Below are positions 35,854 to 44,522 of a stretch of DNA of 64,000 nucleotides, one piece after another (position 1 is the stretch's first letter; every line of letters begins with the position of its first letter). Below the pieces are notes generated by a model. It was not told where the DNA came from. It did not search any database and saw only the letters and a list, made by a program, of their open reading frames with translations. The DNA is from Pseudoflavonifractor phocaeensis (GTDB taxonomy: Bacteria > Bacillota > Clostridia > Oscillospirales > Oscillospiraceae), in the NCBI RefSeq assembly GCF_021531815.1, contig NZ_JADYUM010000005.1:103379-167378 (forward strand), in the 5' to 3' direction. The position numbers and the translations under genes are program-made.

Positions 35854-35924
35854 GGGGTGTAAGCACAGCGCAAGGAACGGACGGTCATCCCGTCCGCGTG
35901 AGGAAACGATAGGAGGGAACCATC

Positions 35925-36770
35925 ATGCCAGAAATGGTCGTACCCGGCCCCATCACCGAGGAACGCAGCATCCGGGAGGCCGTGTGCATACACACGAAAA
36001 AAATTTACGATTCTTGTAAAGATAAGGATTGTGTCGAGGACCTGAGAGTCTATCCGACCCGAAGCTCCCAGGAGGCCATCGACCGGGCCCTGTCCATCAA
36101 GGCGGGGTGCGCCGAGCTGTTGTATGCCTACATCGACGTGGAGCCAGTCACCTTTAACCGGGGATTTTACACGGTGGATGTGCGGTATTTCTACCGGATC
36201 ACCGCCGACGCCTATGTGGGCGCGGTCCGTCCGGTGGAGGTCACCGGCCTGGCGGTCTTTGACAAGCGGGCCATCCTCTTTGGCAGCGAGGGGAACGCGA
36301 AGGTGTTCTCCTCCAGCGCGGCCAACTGCGCCCCCGACGCCCAGGACCTGCCCAGAAGCACCGCCCCTGTGGCGGTGGTGGAGGCGGTGGACCCACTGAT
36401 CCTCAGTATGAAGCTGGTGGATGTCTGCGAGTGCCGCGCCCGGGACGGCGGCTGCACTGAGATCCCCGTGGCGGTGGCGGCCTGCTTCCCGGAGGAACTG
36501 ATGACCGGAGGGGACATTCACCGCCTGTTCGTCACGCTGGGACAGTTCTCCATGATCCGGCTGGAACGGGACACCCAGCTGTTGGTCCCTGTTTACGACT
36601 ACTGCATGCCCAGCAAGGAGTGCCCCTGTGACAGCTGCGACTGCCAGGAGGACCCCTGCGACCTGTTCCGGAAGGTCCAATTCCCCGTCAACGAGTTCTT
36701 CCCGCCCAACACCATTGCGCCCAGGGGAGATAGCTACCAGGAGGTACGGGCCAACGGCTGCTGCTGTTAA
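35925..36770 (+). CDS. Cys-rich conserved protein, possibly spore-associated
   Basis: A 281-residue soluble protein without signal peptide or membrane segment. It has 19 or more cysteines, including pairs near the start (AVCIHTKKIYDSCKDKDC), a dense block CPCDSCDCQEDPC near residue 232 and a terminal CCC. The middle is beta-rich (VDVRYFYRITADAYVG). I do not recognise a named family. Cys-rich, intracellular and with a possible mother-cell promoter, it would fit a spore coat or exosporium component, but that is inference. ATG at 35925 follows ATAGGAGGG. A perfect terminator follows. Confidence 0.55.
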   Translation: MPEMVVPGPITEERSIREAVCIHTKKIYDSCKDKDCVEDLRVYPTRSSQEAIDRALSIKAGCAELLYAYIDVEPVTFNRGFYTVDVRYFYRITADAYVGAVRPVEVTGLAVFDKRAILFGSEGNAKVFSSSAANCAPDAQDLPRSTAPVAVVEAVDPLILSMKLVDVCECRARDGGCTEIPVAVAACFPEELMTGGDIHRLFVTLGQFSMIRLERDTQLLVPVYDYCMPSKECPCDSCDCQEDPCDLFRKVQFPVNEFFPPNTIAPRGDSYQEVRANGCCC

Positions 36771-36781
36771 ATTACGAGCGA

Positions 36782-36817
36782 GCAAGGCGGCAGGCACCTA
36801 GGTGCCTGCCGCCTTGC
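36782..36817. terminator. Bidirectional terminator
   Basis: A perfect 16-bp inverted repeat GCAAGGCGGCAGGCAC-CTAG-GTGCCTGCCGCCTTGC lies between two converging genes and is followed by ATTTGTT. It serves the Cys-rich gene and the cardiolipin synthase. Confidence 0.85.
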
Positions 36818-36823
36818 ATTTGT

Positions 36824-38350
36824 TCACATCAGAGGCGCGAAGACCCGGAGAATGCTCCGGTAAAGCTGGAGCAGAATGTTCAGATGCTTGAAGCGGCGGA
36901 TGGAGATGGGCTCACAGACCGCGAGGGTCTTCTCAAAATCCTGGCGGATGTCCTGGATGCAGGGGGCCTCGCACAGCCACACGCCGTCCTCAAAGTGGAG
37001 AAACAGGCTGCGGTAGTCCAGGTTGACGGTGCCCACAGTGGCAAAGCGGCCATCCACCACAAAATTCTTGGCATGGATGAATCCGGGGGTGTACTCGTAG
37101 ATCTGGACCCCGGCGTCCAGCAGGGGAGGATAGTGGGCCCGGGTGACCTCAAACACATACCGCTTGTCAGGGATGTGGGGGGTGATGATGCGGACGTCTA
37201 CTCCCGATTTTGCGGCGTTGCACAGGGCGGTGTTGGTGGCCACGTCAATGACCAGGTAGGGGGTGGTGATGTAGATATACTTTTTGGCCTTGGCGATCAT
37301 GTTCAGATAGACCGCCTGGCCCACCGCCTCATGATCCAGCGGGGTATCTGTATAGGGCTGTACATAGCCGGTCCAGGGCCGCACCGGAGCCGCGGCGGGG
37401 CGGAAGCGGTCAAAATCCTCATCCAGGCCGCAGCAATTGTCCCACATACTCAGAAACATAATGGTCATGGACCAGACGGCGTCCCCCTCCAGACGGATGA
37501 CGCTGTCCTTCCAGTGGCCGAACCGCTCAATCTGATTGATATATTCGTCGGCCAGATTGATCCCGCCGGTGAAGCCCACCTTACCGTCTACGATCATCAG
37601 CTTGCGGTGGTCGCGGTTGTTGAGGCGGAGAGAGAGCACGGGGACAAAACGGTTGAAGACACGGCACTGGATGCCTTTGGCCCGCATCTGCTGGTCATAG
37701 TCCCGGGGCAGGGTGAACATGCAGCCCATGTCGTCGTACATCAGGCGCACTTCCACGCCCTGGGCGGCTTTTCGTTCCAGGATCTCCAGGATACTGTCCC
37801 AGAAGACGCCGGGCTGGATGATGAAATACTCCAGAAAGATATAGCGCTCCGCCTTTTCCAGTTCCTCCAGCATCCGGGGAAATGCCAGGTCGCCCAGGGA
37901 AAAGTATTCCGTTTCCGTGTTGGTGTAGGCGGGGCAGGCGGCATACTGCTCCAGATAGCTGGCCTGACAGGCCGCGTCGCCGCCCAGGGGGAGCAGGTCG
38001 TCAGCCTTGAAGTCCTCCCGGAGGGCCAGGGCGGATTTGTCCAGGATGCCCTGCATCTGCTTCTGGGTCCGGCGGGAGATGTGGCCGCCGCCCGCCAGCA
38101 GGTAGAAGATGCCCCCGAAGACCGGGAAGGGCAGGATGAGCAAGAGCCAGGCGATCTTGTACCCGGGCTCCATCCGGCTGCTGACGATGGCGAGGGAGGC
38201 GGCGACGCTGGCAATGATGCAGCACCAGTAAAAGGTTTCGATATGTTCGGAGAAGGTGACCACCATCATCATTAGAAACAGGATCTGCGTGAGCAGGGCG
38301 AGGGCCACAAAGACCGAGCGGTGAAACAGAATATAGAGGAGTTTTTTCAC
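36824..38350 (-). CDS. cls: Cardiolipin synthase (phospholipase D family)
   Basis: A 508-residue membrane enzyme joining two phosphatidylglycerols into cardiolipin. Two N-terminal helices (about 10-30, 40-58) and a PLDNc segment (AGGGHISRRTQKQM) precede two HKD catalytic motifs: NRDHRKLMIVDG and PGFIHAKNFVVDG. The start is GTG at 38350, with AAGGAGG 13 bp upstream, a rather long spacing. A metallophosphoesterase gene lies just upstream on the same strand. Confidence 0.92.
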   Translation of the reverse strand: MKKLLYILFHRSVFVALALLTQILFLMMMVVTFSEHIETFYWCCIIASVAASLAIVSSRMEPGYKIAWLLLILPFPVFGGIFYLLAGGGHISRRTQKQMQGILDKSALALREDFKADDLLPLGGDAACQASYLEQYAACPAYTNTETEYFSLGDLAFPRMLEELEKAERYIFLEYFIIQPGVFWDSILEILERKAAQGVEVRLMYDDMGCMFTLPRDYDQQMRAKGIQCRVFNRFVPVLSLRLNNRDHRKLMIVDGKVGFTGGINLADEYINQIERFGHWKDSVIRLEGDAVWSMTIMFLSMWDNCCGLDEDFDRFRPAAAPVRPWTGYVQPYTDTPLDHEAVGQAVYLNMIAKAKKYIYITTPYLVIDVATNTALCNAAKSGVDVRIITPHIPDKRYVFEVTRAHYPPLLDAGVQIYEYTPGFIHAKNFVVDGRFATVGTVNLDYRSLFLHFEDGVWLCEAPCIQDIRQDFEKTLAVCEPISIRRFKHLNILLQLYRSILRVFAPLM

Positions 38351-38377
38351 GGGTGGGAACGAGCCTCCTTACAATGG

Positions 38378-38836
38378 TCAGGGCGTGGGCAGAACGGAAC
38401 ACTGGATCGTTCCGTCCTCGATCACGATCAGTCCGAAGCTGGCGCGGCTGGCTCCGGGATTCAGCATCCAGAGGCCGTCCTCCAGCTGTTGGCACAGGGA
38501 CTTGTGGGTGTGGCCGAAAAGCAGAATGTCGGCGCCCACGGACCGGGCGTCGGCCACGGCGGCCTCATAGCCCTTCTTGACGCCCCACAGGTGGCCGTGG
38601 GAGAGGAGGACCTTCTTTCCGGCCAGGGTGATCTGCTTCTTCAGAGGATCCATGGTCCAGCCGTCGCAGTTGCCGGGGACCATACAGACCGGGAGCCGGG
38701 GGTAGACGTAGGTCAGCTCCTCGGCGTCCTCCTGAAGGTCCCCCAGGTGGATGACCTGGTCGGGGGCATGGGCGTCAATGGCGTTGAGCATCCCGGCGCG
38801 GGAGCGGTGGGAGTCGGAAAAAACCAGAATTTTCAA
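38378..38836 (-). CDS. YfcE/MJ0936-type metallophosphoesterase
   Basis: A 152-residue phosphodiesterase. All metal motifs are present: VFSDSHR (D-x-H), HLGDLQED (GD), VPGNCDG (GNxD), LSHGHLWG and FGHTHKS (GHTH). TTG at 38836 gives the family start MKILVFSDSHR and sits 6-7 bp after GAGGTGA; a GTG at 38845 overlaps that site. The substrate is unknown. It precedes the cls gene by 27 bp. Confidence 0.88.
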   Translation of the reverse strand: MKILVFSDSHRSRAGMLNAIDAHAPDQVIHLGDLQEDAEELTYVYPRLPVCMVPGNCDGWTMDPLKKQITLAGKKVLLSHGHLWGVKKGYEAAVADARSVGADILLFGHTHKSLCQQLEDGLWMLNPGASRASFGLIVIEDGTIQCSVLPTP

Positions 38837-38880
38837 ATTTGTCACCTCGGCGGTCGGTACGCATATACTGGAGTGAAATC

Positions 38881-39177
38881 ATGTGGGGAGTGATGAACGT
38901 GCAGTTCAAGGGGAATCCGGAGGCCTCGTTCAAAGGTATGGCGGCCGGCCTGGAGAAAAACCGGGCGGCCATCTCCAAACTGGCCCAGTCCAGCGACGCC
39001 CGGCAGCTGATGGACCTTCTGAGCCAAAAAGGGAGCGTCCAGGAGGCGGCCAAGGCGGCTGCGGGAGGAGACGTCAGCCAGCTGATGGCCATGATGAACC
39101 AGCTGATGAGCACCCGTGAGGGGGCGGAGCTGGTGGAGCGGATCGGAGATCAGGCCAAGAAGGCCGGACTGGAATGA
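38881..39177 (+). CDS. Small helical protein of unknown function (1 of 3)
   Basis: A 98-residue, Ala/Gln/Met-rich, probably all-helical soluble protein (ISKLAQSSDARQLMDLLSQ, DVSQLMAMMNQLMS). No known domain. ATG at 38881 is chosen because GGAG lies 7 bp upstream. It is divergent from the phosphoesterase and is followed by two more small unknown genes on the same strand, suggesting one functional group. Confidence 0.6.
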   Translation: MWGVMNVQFKGNPEASFKGMAAGLEKNRAAISKLAQSSDARQLMDLLSQKGSVQEAAKAAAGGDVSQLMAMMNQLMSTREGAELVERIGDQAKKAGLE

Positions 39178-39311
39178 TCCATACGCGGACGGGATGGCGG
39201 TCAGGCTGGTCCGCGGACCGGGCAGACGGCGCTGTCACCAAGGGAACCTGACCGCACGCTTCAAAGACCTACGGCGCGAAGCGGGGTAAACAAGGGGAGG
39301 GAAAAGGCGGC

Positions 39312-39749
39312 ATGGCTGAGTTCGAGGACAAATTAAATGCTATCCTGGGCAACCAGGAGGCCATGAGCCAGATCATGTCCCTGGCCCACTCCCTGTCCGG
39401 GAGCGGGGGCCCCCTCCAGAGCGGCGGGGAAAGGGAACCGTCTGCCGGCCGTGATTCGACTGGGGAGGAGCGGGATGACAATTCTCCTCCGCCTGCTCCG
39501 CCGCAGCCCGACCTGTCCGCCCTGCTGGGCCAGTTGGACCCGGGCATGCTCCAGATGGGGATGCGGTTGGTCCGGGAGTACCAGGGAAACGACGACCGGA
39601 ACGCCGCCCTGCTGGCCGCCCTGCGCCCCTTCCTGAAAGAGGACCGGAGGGCCAAGCTGGACCGGGCCCTGGAGATCGCCCGGGTGACCCGGCTGATCCG
39701 GGTGGCCCTGGGGGCCATGGGCGGAAAGGGGGAGAGCGGCAATGTATAA
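39312..39749 (+). CDS. Small helical protein of unknown function (2 of 3)
   Basis: A 145-residue protein: an N-terminal helix (FEDKLNAILGNQEAMSQIM), a polar Pro/Asp/Gly-rich linker (about 33-63) and a C-terminal helical domain (LSALLGQLDPGMLQMGMRLV, RNAALLAALRPFLKEDRRAK). Its style matches the preceding gene product (short helices with Gln/Met), so the two may be distantly related. ATG at 39312 follows GGGAGGG; its last 8 bases overlap the next gene. Confidence 0.65.
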   Translation: MAEFEDKLNAILGNQEAMSQIMSLAHSLSGSGGPLQSGGEREPSAGRDSTGEERDDNSPPPAPPQPDLSALLGQLDPGMLQMGMRLVREYQGNDDRNAALLAALRPFLKEDRRAKLDRALEIARVTRLIRVALGAMGGKGESGNV

Positions 39750-40185
39750 CCGTTATATCCCGGCGGACACAGCTTATACCCAGGTCAAGGAGCCGGCGCC
39801 ACAGGAGGAGGCAAGATCCCGCCGGGAGCCGGAAAACCGCCCGGGTCCTGACGGGCGTACGCCTGTGGAGCAGCCTCGGGGCCAGGGAAACAGTAGGCCT
39901 TCCACGGGCGGCGGGTCTGCTCCGGGGTTCCGTCCGCCGCCTTTTCCCGGGGGAAAAGAGGGCCTGTCCGCCCTGTTCGCGGGAAAGGAGCGGGGCGGGC
40001 TTGCCGGGATGCTGAAGACGCTGCATCTGGAGGACATCGACCCCGGGGACGTGCTGCTGCTGCTCATTGTCCTCTATCTTCTGGTAGAGGGGGATGACCT
40101 GGAATTGGTCATTGCCCTTGGGCTGGTACTCATTATGGGCCTGGGAGAGGAAAAAAACGAAAAAAAGGAGTCTCAGGAATCTTAA
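39742..40185 (+). CDS. Small Pro-rich protein with hydrophobic C-terminal segment (3 of 3)
   Basis: A 147-residue protein. It starts YNRYIPADTAYTQV, then has a long Pro/Gly/Arg-rich disordered region (about 18-75) and an acidic turn LEDIDPGDVLLLLIVLYLL. Two short hydrophobic stretches are separated by EGDDLE (about 102-133), and the tail is Lys/Glu-rich. The hairpin-like hydrophobic pair suggests membrane association. The ATG at 39742 lies inside the previous gene (GGGGGAGAG as site), so translation is coupled. No known family is recognised with confidence. Confidence 0.65.
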   Translation: MYNRYIPADTAYTQVKEPAPQEEARSRREPENRPGPDGRTPVEQPRGQGNSRPSTGGGSAPGFRPPPFPGGKEGLSALFAGKERGGLAGMLKTLHLEDIDPGDVLLLLIVLYLLVEGDDLELVIALGLVLIMGLGEEKNEKKESQES

Positions 40186-40218
40186 AACAGAAGGGGGCGG
40201 CTGTGACCGCCCCCTGTT
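40186..40218 (-). terminator. Terminator between converging genes
   Basis: A GC-rich stem (AAGGGGGCGG region / CCGCCCCCTGTT) with a small bulge and a TTTT run on the minus strand lies between the small-protein cluster and the gene at 40223. Confidence 0.75.
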
Positions 40219-40222
40219 GGTG

Positions 40223-40987
40223 TCAGGAAAGTGAGTGCAGCTCGCTGCCGTCCGGCAGCGTGAAGGAGGCAGTGGTGGGACAAGGGGAGGCGATAGGGGA
40301 GTAGGCGCTCATCCGGTAGACCAGTTCTCCCGCCTGCTCTGTCTCCGCCGCGACCAGAAGTCCGGAGTCCACGCTGACCCAGTACCGCTCCACCTGTTCC
40401 GGGTCCTCCAAACGGACCTCCACATAGACACAGGCCAGATCTCCGCGCAGCTCATAGCCTGCGGCGGTGATGGTATCCGGGTCCAGATCCAGCACTGTCT
40501 CGTAGGTGGGCAGGCGCTGGGCAAGATCGGGGGACAGGCTGTCCGCGGGAGCGGTCTTGTACTGCTGAGAGCCGTCGTACCAGTAGTAGATGGTATCTTC
40601 GCCCACCAGATCGTGGCGGACGGCGCCGGAGGGCAGGACCTGACGGCTGTGCGTCCAGCCCCCGTCGGTCCAAACCTGGACGGTCAGGGAAGAGGAGCCG
40701 CCCGCCCAGAAGGTCTCCACCGTCAACTCCCTGTAGTAGCTGTCAGAGCGGGTCAGGGTGGCGATGACGCTTTGGACCGTCTGGGGGGTCACCGACACGG
40801 TTTGATACTGCCCCGGGTCCTCTTCCGGGGAGGTGGAGGAACCGTCGCCTGATTCCGCGTCCAGGCTGGGCAGTACCACCGAGGGAGTGTTCAAGGTAAA
40901 CAGGCTGCGGCCGAAACTGGTGAACATGGCGGCCGCGATCAGAAAGATGACGGCGATGGCGATAATCAGGCGGTTTTTGGGTTCCAT
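40223..40987 (-). CDS. Membrane-anchored extracytoplasmic protein of unknown function
   Basis: A 254-residue protein with one N-terminal membrane segment (LIIAIAVIFLIAAAMFTSF, residues 8-26) and an extracytoplasmic beta-rich domain (YWYDGSQQYKTAPAD, LACVYVEVRLED). The layout suggests a lipoprotein-like or anchor-type envelope protein; no family is recognised. The ATG at 40987 follows GAGGTGACGAC. It is the last gene of the trpS-tagO-wecB strand run, 27 bp after wecB. Confidence 0.65.
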   Translation of the reverse strand: MEPKNRLIIAIAVIFLIAAAMFTSFGRSLFTLNTPSVVLPSLDAESGDGSSTSPEEDPGQYQTVSVTPQTVQSVIATLTRSDSYYRELTVETFWAGGSSSLTVQVWTDGGWTHSRQVLPSGAVRHDLVGEDTIYYWYDGSQQYKTAPADSLSPDLAQRLPTYETVLDLDPDTITAAGYELRGDLACVYVEVRLEDPEQVERYWVSVDSGLLVAAETEQAGELVYRMSAYSPIASPCPTTASFTLPDGSELHSLS

Positions 40988-41014
40988 GTCGTCACCTCAT
41001 TCTCCAGTGCAAAC

Positions 41015-42163
41015 TCAAGGAAGGAAAGCCTCGGGTGCCTGGGGCCTCAAGCCGAAGTGCCACTCGATGGCGTCAGCGATGCGGCGGCAGGCCTGACCGT
41101 CGCCGTAGGGATTGACGGCGTGGGCCATCTTGTCATAGGCGGCAGGGTCGGAAAGCAGCTGAGAAGCCATGGAGAAGATGTCCTCCTCCTCCACGCCGGC
41201 CAGCTTGACGGTGCCGGCGGCCACGGCCTCGGGGCGCTCTGTCTCCCGGCGCAGCACCAGCACCGGCTTGCCCAGGGCGGGGGCCTCCTCCTGGAGTCCG
41301 CCGGAGTCGGTCATGACCAGGTGGCACCGGGCCATCAGGTTGTGCATCTCGTCCACCGCCAGTGGGGCGATGAGATGGATGCGGGGGTGGCCGTCCAGGT
41401 ACTTGTGGGCCGCCTCCTGGACCACAGGGGACAGGTGGACGGGGTAGACTAGCTCCACCTCGGGGAAGACGTCGGCCACCCGGCGCAGGGCGGTCATGAT
41501 GTTGGTCATGGGCTGGCCGTAGTTTTCACGCCGGTGACAGGTGACCAGGATGACCTTTTTGTTGACATAATCCAGTTGATTCAAAACGCCTTCCGCAAAG
41601 GTGAAATCCTTGACAACTGTGGTCTGGAGGGCGTCGATCACGGTGTTGCCCGTCAAAAACACGCCCTTGGTGATGTTCTCCCGGGCCAGATTGTCCCGGT
41701 TGGCGGGGGTGGGGCAGAAGTGGAGGTCAGCGATGGCGCCCACCATTTTCCGGTTCATCTCCTCGGGGAAGGGGGACCACTTGTCATAGGTCCGCAGACC
41801 GGCCTCCACATGGCCCACCGGGATCTGGTGGTAGAAGGCGGCCAGGGCGCCGGCGAAGGTGGTGGAGGTGTCCCCGTGGACCAGGACCAGGTCGGGCTTG
41901 GCCTCCTCCAGTACCTTTTCCATGCCCAGCAGGCATTTGGAGGTGATGGTGGACAGGGTCTGCCGGGGCTCCATGATGTTCAGGTCATAGTCTGGTTTCA
42001 GTTTGAAAATATCCAGCACGGAATCCAGCATCTGGCGGTGCTGGGCGGTGACGCAGCACAGGGCGTCAAGGCCGGGACGCCGGGCCAGCTCCAGGGCCAG
42101 GGGGGCCATTTTGATGGCCTCGGGCCGGGTGCCGAAGATCGTCATAACTTTGATGTTGCTCAT
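41015..42163 (-). CDS. wecB: UDP-N-acetylglucosamine 2-epimerase
   Basis: A 382-residue non-hydrolysing epimerase giving UDP-ManNAc for wall teichoic acid or other surface glycans. Family blocks: TIFGTRPEAIKMAPL, LVHGDTSTTFAGA, PVGHVEAGLRT, FPEEMNRK, TCHRRENYG and TDSGGLQEEAPALGKPVLVLR. It overlaps the upstream tagO-like gene by four bases (ATGA). Confidence 0.94.
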   Translation of the reverse strand: MSNIKVMTIFGTRPEAIKMAPLALELARRPGLDALCCVTAQHRQMLDSVLDIFKLKPDYDLNIMEPRQTLSTITSKCLLGMEKVLEEAKPDLVLVHGDTSTTFAGALAAFYHQIPVGHVEAGLRTYDKWSPFPEEMNRKMVGAIADLHFCPTPANRDNLARENITKGVFLTGNTVIDALQTTVVKDFTFAEGVLNQLDYVNKKVILVTCHRRENYGQPMTNIMTALRRVADVFPEVELVYPVHLSPVVQEAAHKYLDGHPRIHLIAPLAVDEMHNLMARCHLVMTDSGGLQEEAPALGKPVLVLRRETERPEAVAAGTVKLAGVEEEDIFSMASQLLSDPAAYDKMAHAVNPYGDGQACRRIADAIEWHFGLRPQAPEAFLP

Positions 42164-43299
42164 TTGTCGGAACGGTCCTCCTCGCCAAAAAAGTTGTCGT
42201 TGCCGGCGATCTGGGTCGGATGAGGCACATGGGGCTCATCCGGACGGTCTTCCTTGCTGACATTGTGACCGAGGTAGATCTTGGCCGCCACGCCGCCGGC
42301 CAGACACAGGGCCATCAGGAACAGCATGGCCTTTTCGGTGCCGCTGGTGGTTAGCACCACGGCGGACAGGCCCAGGATGGCGCTGATAAGGTACAGGGTA
42401 GCCACCGCCTGCTTCTGGCTGAAGCCCATGTCGATGAGCCGGTGGTGGATGTGTCCCCGGTCAGGGGACATGGGGGACTGGCCTTTGGCCAAACGGCGCA
42501 GAATGGCGAAGCAGGTGTCGAAGATGGGCAGGCCTAGCATGAGGAAGGGCACCGCGAAGGAGATGATCATGTGGAATTTAAACAGGCCCTGGATGGACAC
42601 CGTAGCCAGAATAAAGCCCAGGAAGGTGGACCCGGTGTCTCCCATAAAGATCTTGGCCGGGTTCAGGTTGTAGGGCAGAAAACCGATGCAGGCCCCTGCC
42701 AGGGCGGCCATGAGGATGGCCACGTCGGGCTCAGACACGATGAGTGCGATGACCAGCAGGGTCATGGAGCTGATGGTGGACACGCCGCAGGCCAACCCGT
42801 CCAGTCCATCGATGAGGTTGACGGCGTTGGTGATGCCCACGATCCACAGCACCGAGATGGGGATGGACAGCCAGCCCAGCTCCCAGTAGGGCTCGCTGCT
42901 GAAGATGTTGATATTGGACAGAATATAGATCCGGTTGCCCGCCAGAACGGCAAAGAGGGCGGCCGCGATCTGGACCAGGAATTTGGGCTTGGCGGGCAGG
43001 GCGTAGATGTCGTCAAAGATGCCGAGAATGACGATGATCACGGCGCCCATGAGCATCCCCCGCAGCTGCTGGGTGAGGGGCTGGAAGATCAGAACGCTGA
43101 GGATGAAGCCGAAAAAGATGGCCAGTCCGCCCATCCGAGGGATGGGATGGTCGTGCATCCGGCGGTTGTCCTTGGGCACGTCCACGGCGCCCACCTTGAA
43201 GGCAAGGGACTTGACCACCGGAGTGGAGATGAGGGCCACCACGGCCGCGGCCAGCAGCGCGGCGGCGGCGGTACCAACGGCAGGAAGTTGAATGGTCAT
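42160..43299 (-). CDS. tagO: Undecaprenyl-phosphate GlcNAc-1-phosphate transferase (TagO/WecA)
   Basis: A 379-residue membrane glycosyltransferase (about eleven helices) that loads GlcNAc-1-P on undecaprenyl phosphate, the first step of wall glycan synthesis. Motifs: PRMGGLAIFFGF, GIFDDIYALP, NAVNLIDGLDGLA (catalytic Asp), FMGDTGSTFLGF and the cytoplasmic GHIHHRL. The C-terminal ~40 residues are polar. With wecB directly downstream it sets up GlcNAc-ManNAc linkage-unit synthesis. uppP recycles the same lipid carrier. Confidence 0.93.
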   Translation of the reverse strand: MTIQLPAVGTAAAALLAAAVVALISTPVVKSLAFKVGAVDVPKDNRRMHDHPIPRMGGLAIFFGFILSVLIFQPLTQQLRGMLMGAVIIVILGIFDDIYALPAKPKFLVQIAAALFAVLAGNRIYILSNINIFSSEPYWELGWLSIPISVLWIVGITNAVNLIDGLDGLACGVSTISSMTLLVIALIVSEPDVAILMAALAGACIGFLPYNLNPAKIFMGDTGSTFLGFILATVSIQGLFKFHMIISFAVPFLMLGLPIFDTCFAILRRLAKGQSPMSPDRGHIHHRLIDMGFSQKQAVATLYLISAILGLSAVVLTTSGTEKAMLFLMALCLAGGVAAKIYLGHNVSKEDRPDEPHVPHPTQIAGNDNFFGEEDRSDK

Positions 43300-43367
43300 A
43301 TGGAACCTCTTTTTTATTTCTGTGGCGAAGCGGTGACGCTCCGGTTCGGATGTGGGAAAGAGGGGTG

Positions 43368-44366
43368 TCAGCGGGCCACGAAGCCCACCTTCTTGTAGAC
43401 CTTGCGCAGGGTCTTGTTGGCGACGTAGGAGGCCTTTTCCGCGCCGGCCTTGTAGACGGACTCCAGATAGGCCTTGTCGCTGAGGATCCGGGTGGCCTCC
43501 TCCCGGATGGGCCGCAGGGTCTCGATGACGGCGTCGCCCACGGCGGGCTTGAAGGCTCCGTAGCCCTTTCCGGCGAACTCCGCCTCGATCTCGTCAAAGG
43601 TCCGGCCGGTGACCGCGGCGTAAATGTTCATCAGGTTGGAGACGCCGGGCTTGTTGGCCGGGTCGTAGCGGACGCAGTTTTCCGTGTCGCTGTCGGTGAT
43701 GGCCCGCTTGAACTTGCGTTGGATGTCCTCGGGTTTCTCCATCAGGAAGACGCAGCCCTCAGGGATGGATTTGGACATCTTGGAGTCGGGGGTGGTCAGG
43801 CCCATGATCCGGGCACCGGCCTTGGGAATATAGGGCTCGGGGACCTTGAACACGTCGCCGTAGATGCCGTTGAAGCGCTGGGCCACGTTCCGGGTCAGCT
43901 CCACGTGCTGCTTCTGGTCCTCACCCACGGGAACGAAGTCGGGCTGGTAGAGCAGGATGTCGGCGGCCATCAGGCAGGGGTAGGTGAACAGGCCGCCATT
44001 GATGTTCTCCTTGTGCTTGGCGGACTTGTCCTTGAACTGGGTCATCCGGGACAGCTCGCCGAACATGGTGTAGCAGTTGAGCACCCAGCCCAGCTCCGCG
44101 TGCTGGTGGACATGGGACTGGATAAACAGGGTGTTCTTCTCCGGGTCCAGGCCGCAGGCGATATACTGGGCCAGCTGCTCCAGGGTGCGGCGGCGCAGGT
44201 CGGCGGGGTTCTGGCGGACGGTGATGGTGTGCATGTCGGCCATGAAGTAGTAGCAATCAAACTCGTCGGCGCGGGCCGCCCAGTTCTTGATGGCGCCCAG
44301 GTAGTTGCCCAGATGCAGGTCGCCGCTGGGCTGAATGCCGGAGAGCATAACTTTCTTTTCATCCAT
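43368..44366 (-). CDS. trpS: Tryptophanyl-tRNA synthetase
   Basis: A 332-residue class I synthetase. HIGH-like motif GDLHLGNYLGA, Trp pocket region PCLMAADILLYQPDFVPVGEDQKQH and KMSKS intact. ATG at 44366 (MDEKKVMLSGIQPSG) follows AAGGAG with a 13-bp spacing; the longer frame to 44426 overlaps the promoter. The leader is only about 60 bases, too short for the T-box often seen upstream of trpS in Firmicutes. Confidence 0.95.
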   Translation of the reverse strand: MDEKKVMLSGIQPSGDLHLGNYLGAIKNWAARADEFDCYYFMADMHTITVRQNPADLRRRTLEQLAQYIACGLDPEKNTLFIQSHVHQHAELGWVLNCYTMFGELSRMTQFKDKSAKHKENINGGLFTYPCLMAADILLYQPDFVPVGEDQKQHVELTRNVAQRFNGIYGDVFKVPEPYIPKAGARIMGLTTPDSKMSKSIPEGCVFLMEKPEDIQRKFKRAITDSDTENCVRYDPANKPGVSNLMNIYAAVTGRTFDEIEAEFAGKGYGAFKPAVGDAVIETLRPIREEATRILSDKAYLESVYKAGAEKASYVANKTLRKVYKKVGFVAR

Positions 44367-44429
44367 AACGGTGCAGGTCTCCTTACGATTCAGGCGCAGC
44401 CGGATGGTGCGCCCATATAATATCAAATT

Positions 44430-44458
44430 ATTCTACCACGCAACGGCGGGAAACGCAA
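44430..44458 (-). promoter_or_regulatory. Promoter of trpS
   Basis: Minus strand TTGCGT (44458-44453), 17 bases, TAGAAT (44435-44430). Confidence 0.7.
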
Positions 44459-44468
44459 TAAAATGTTC

Positions 44469-44498
44469 TTGGGATTTCCACTGAAAATGTGATACAAT
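44469..44498 (+). promoter_or_regulatory. Promoter of the GIY-YIG gene
   Basis: TTGGGA (44469-44474), 18 bases, TACAAT (44493-44498), 25 bases before the GTG start. Confidence 0.6.
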
Positions 44499-44522
44499 GG
44501 ACACAAAAAGGGGGGAGAAGCC

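Noticed and set aside
44366..44430. T-box leader for trpS
   Set aside because: Only about 60 bases lie between promoter and start codon, too short for the T-box stem I, and no T-box sequence is visible.
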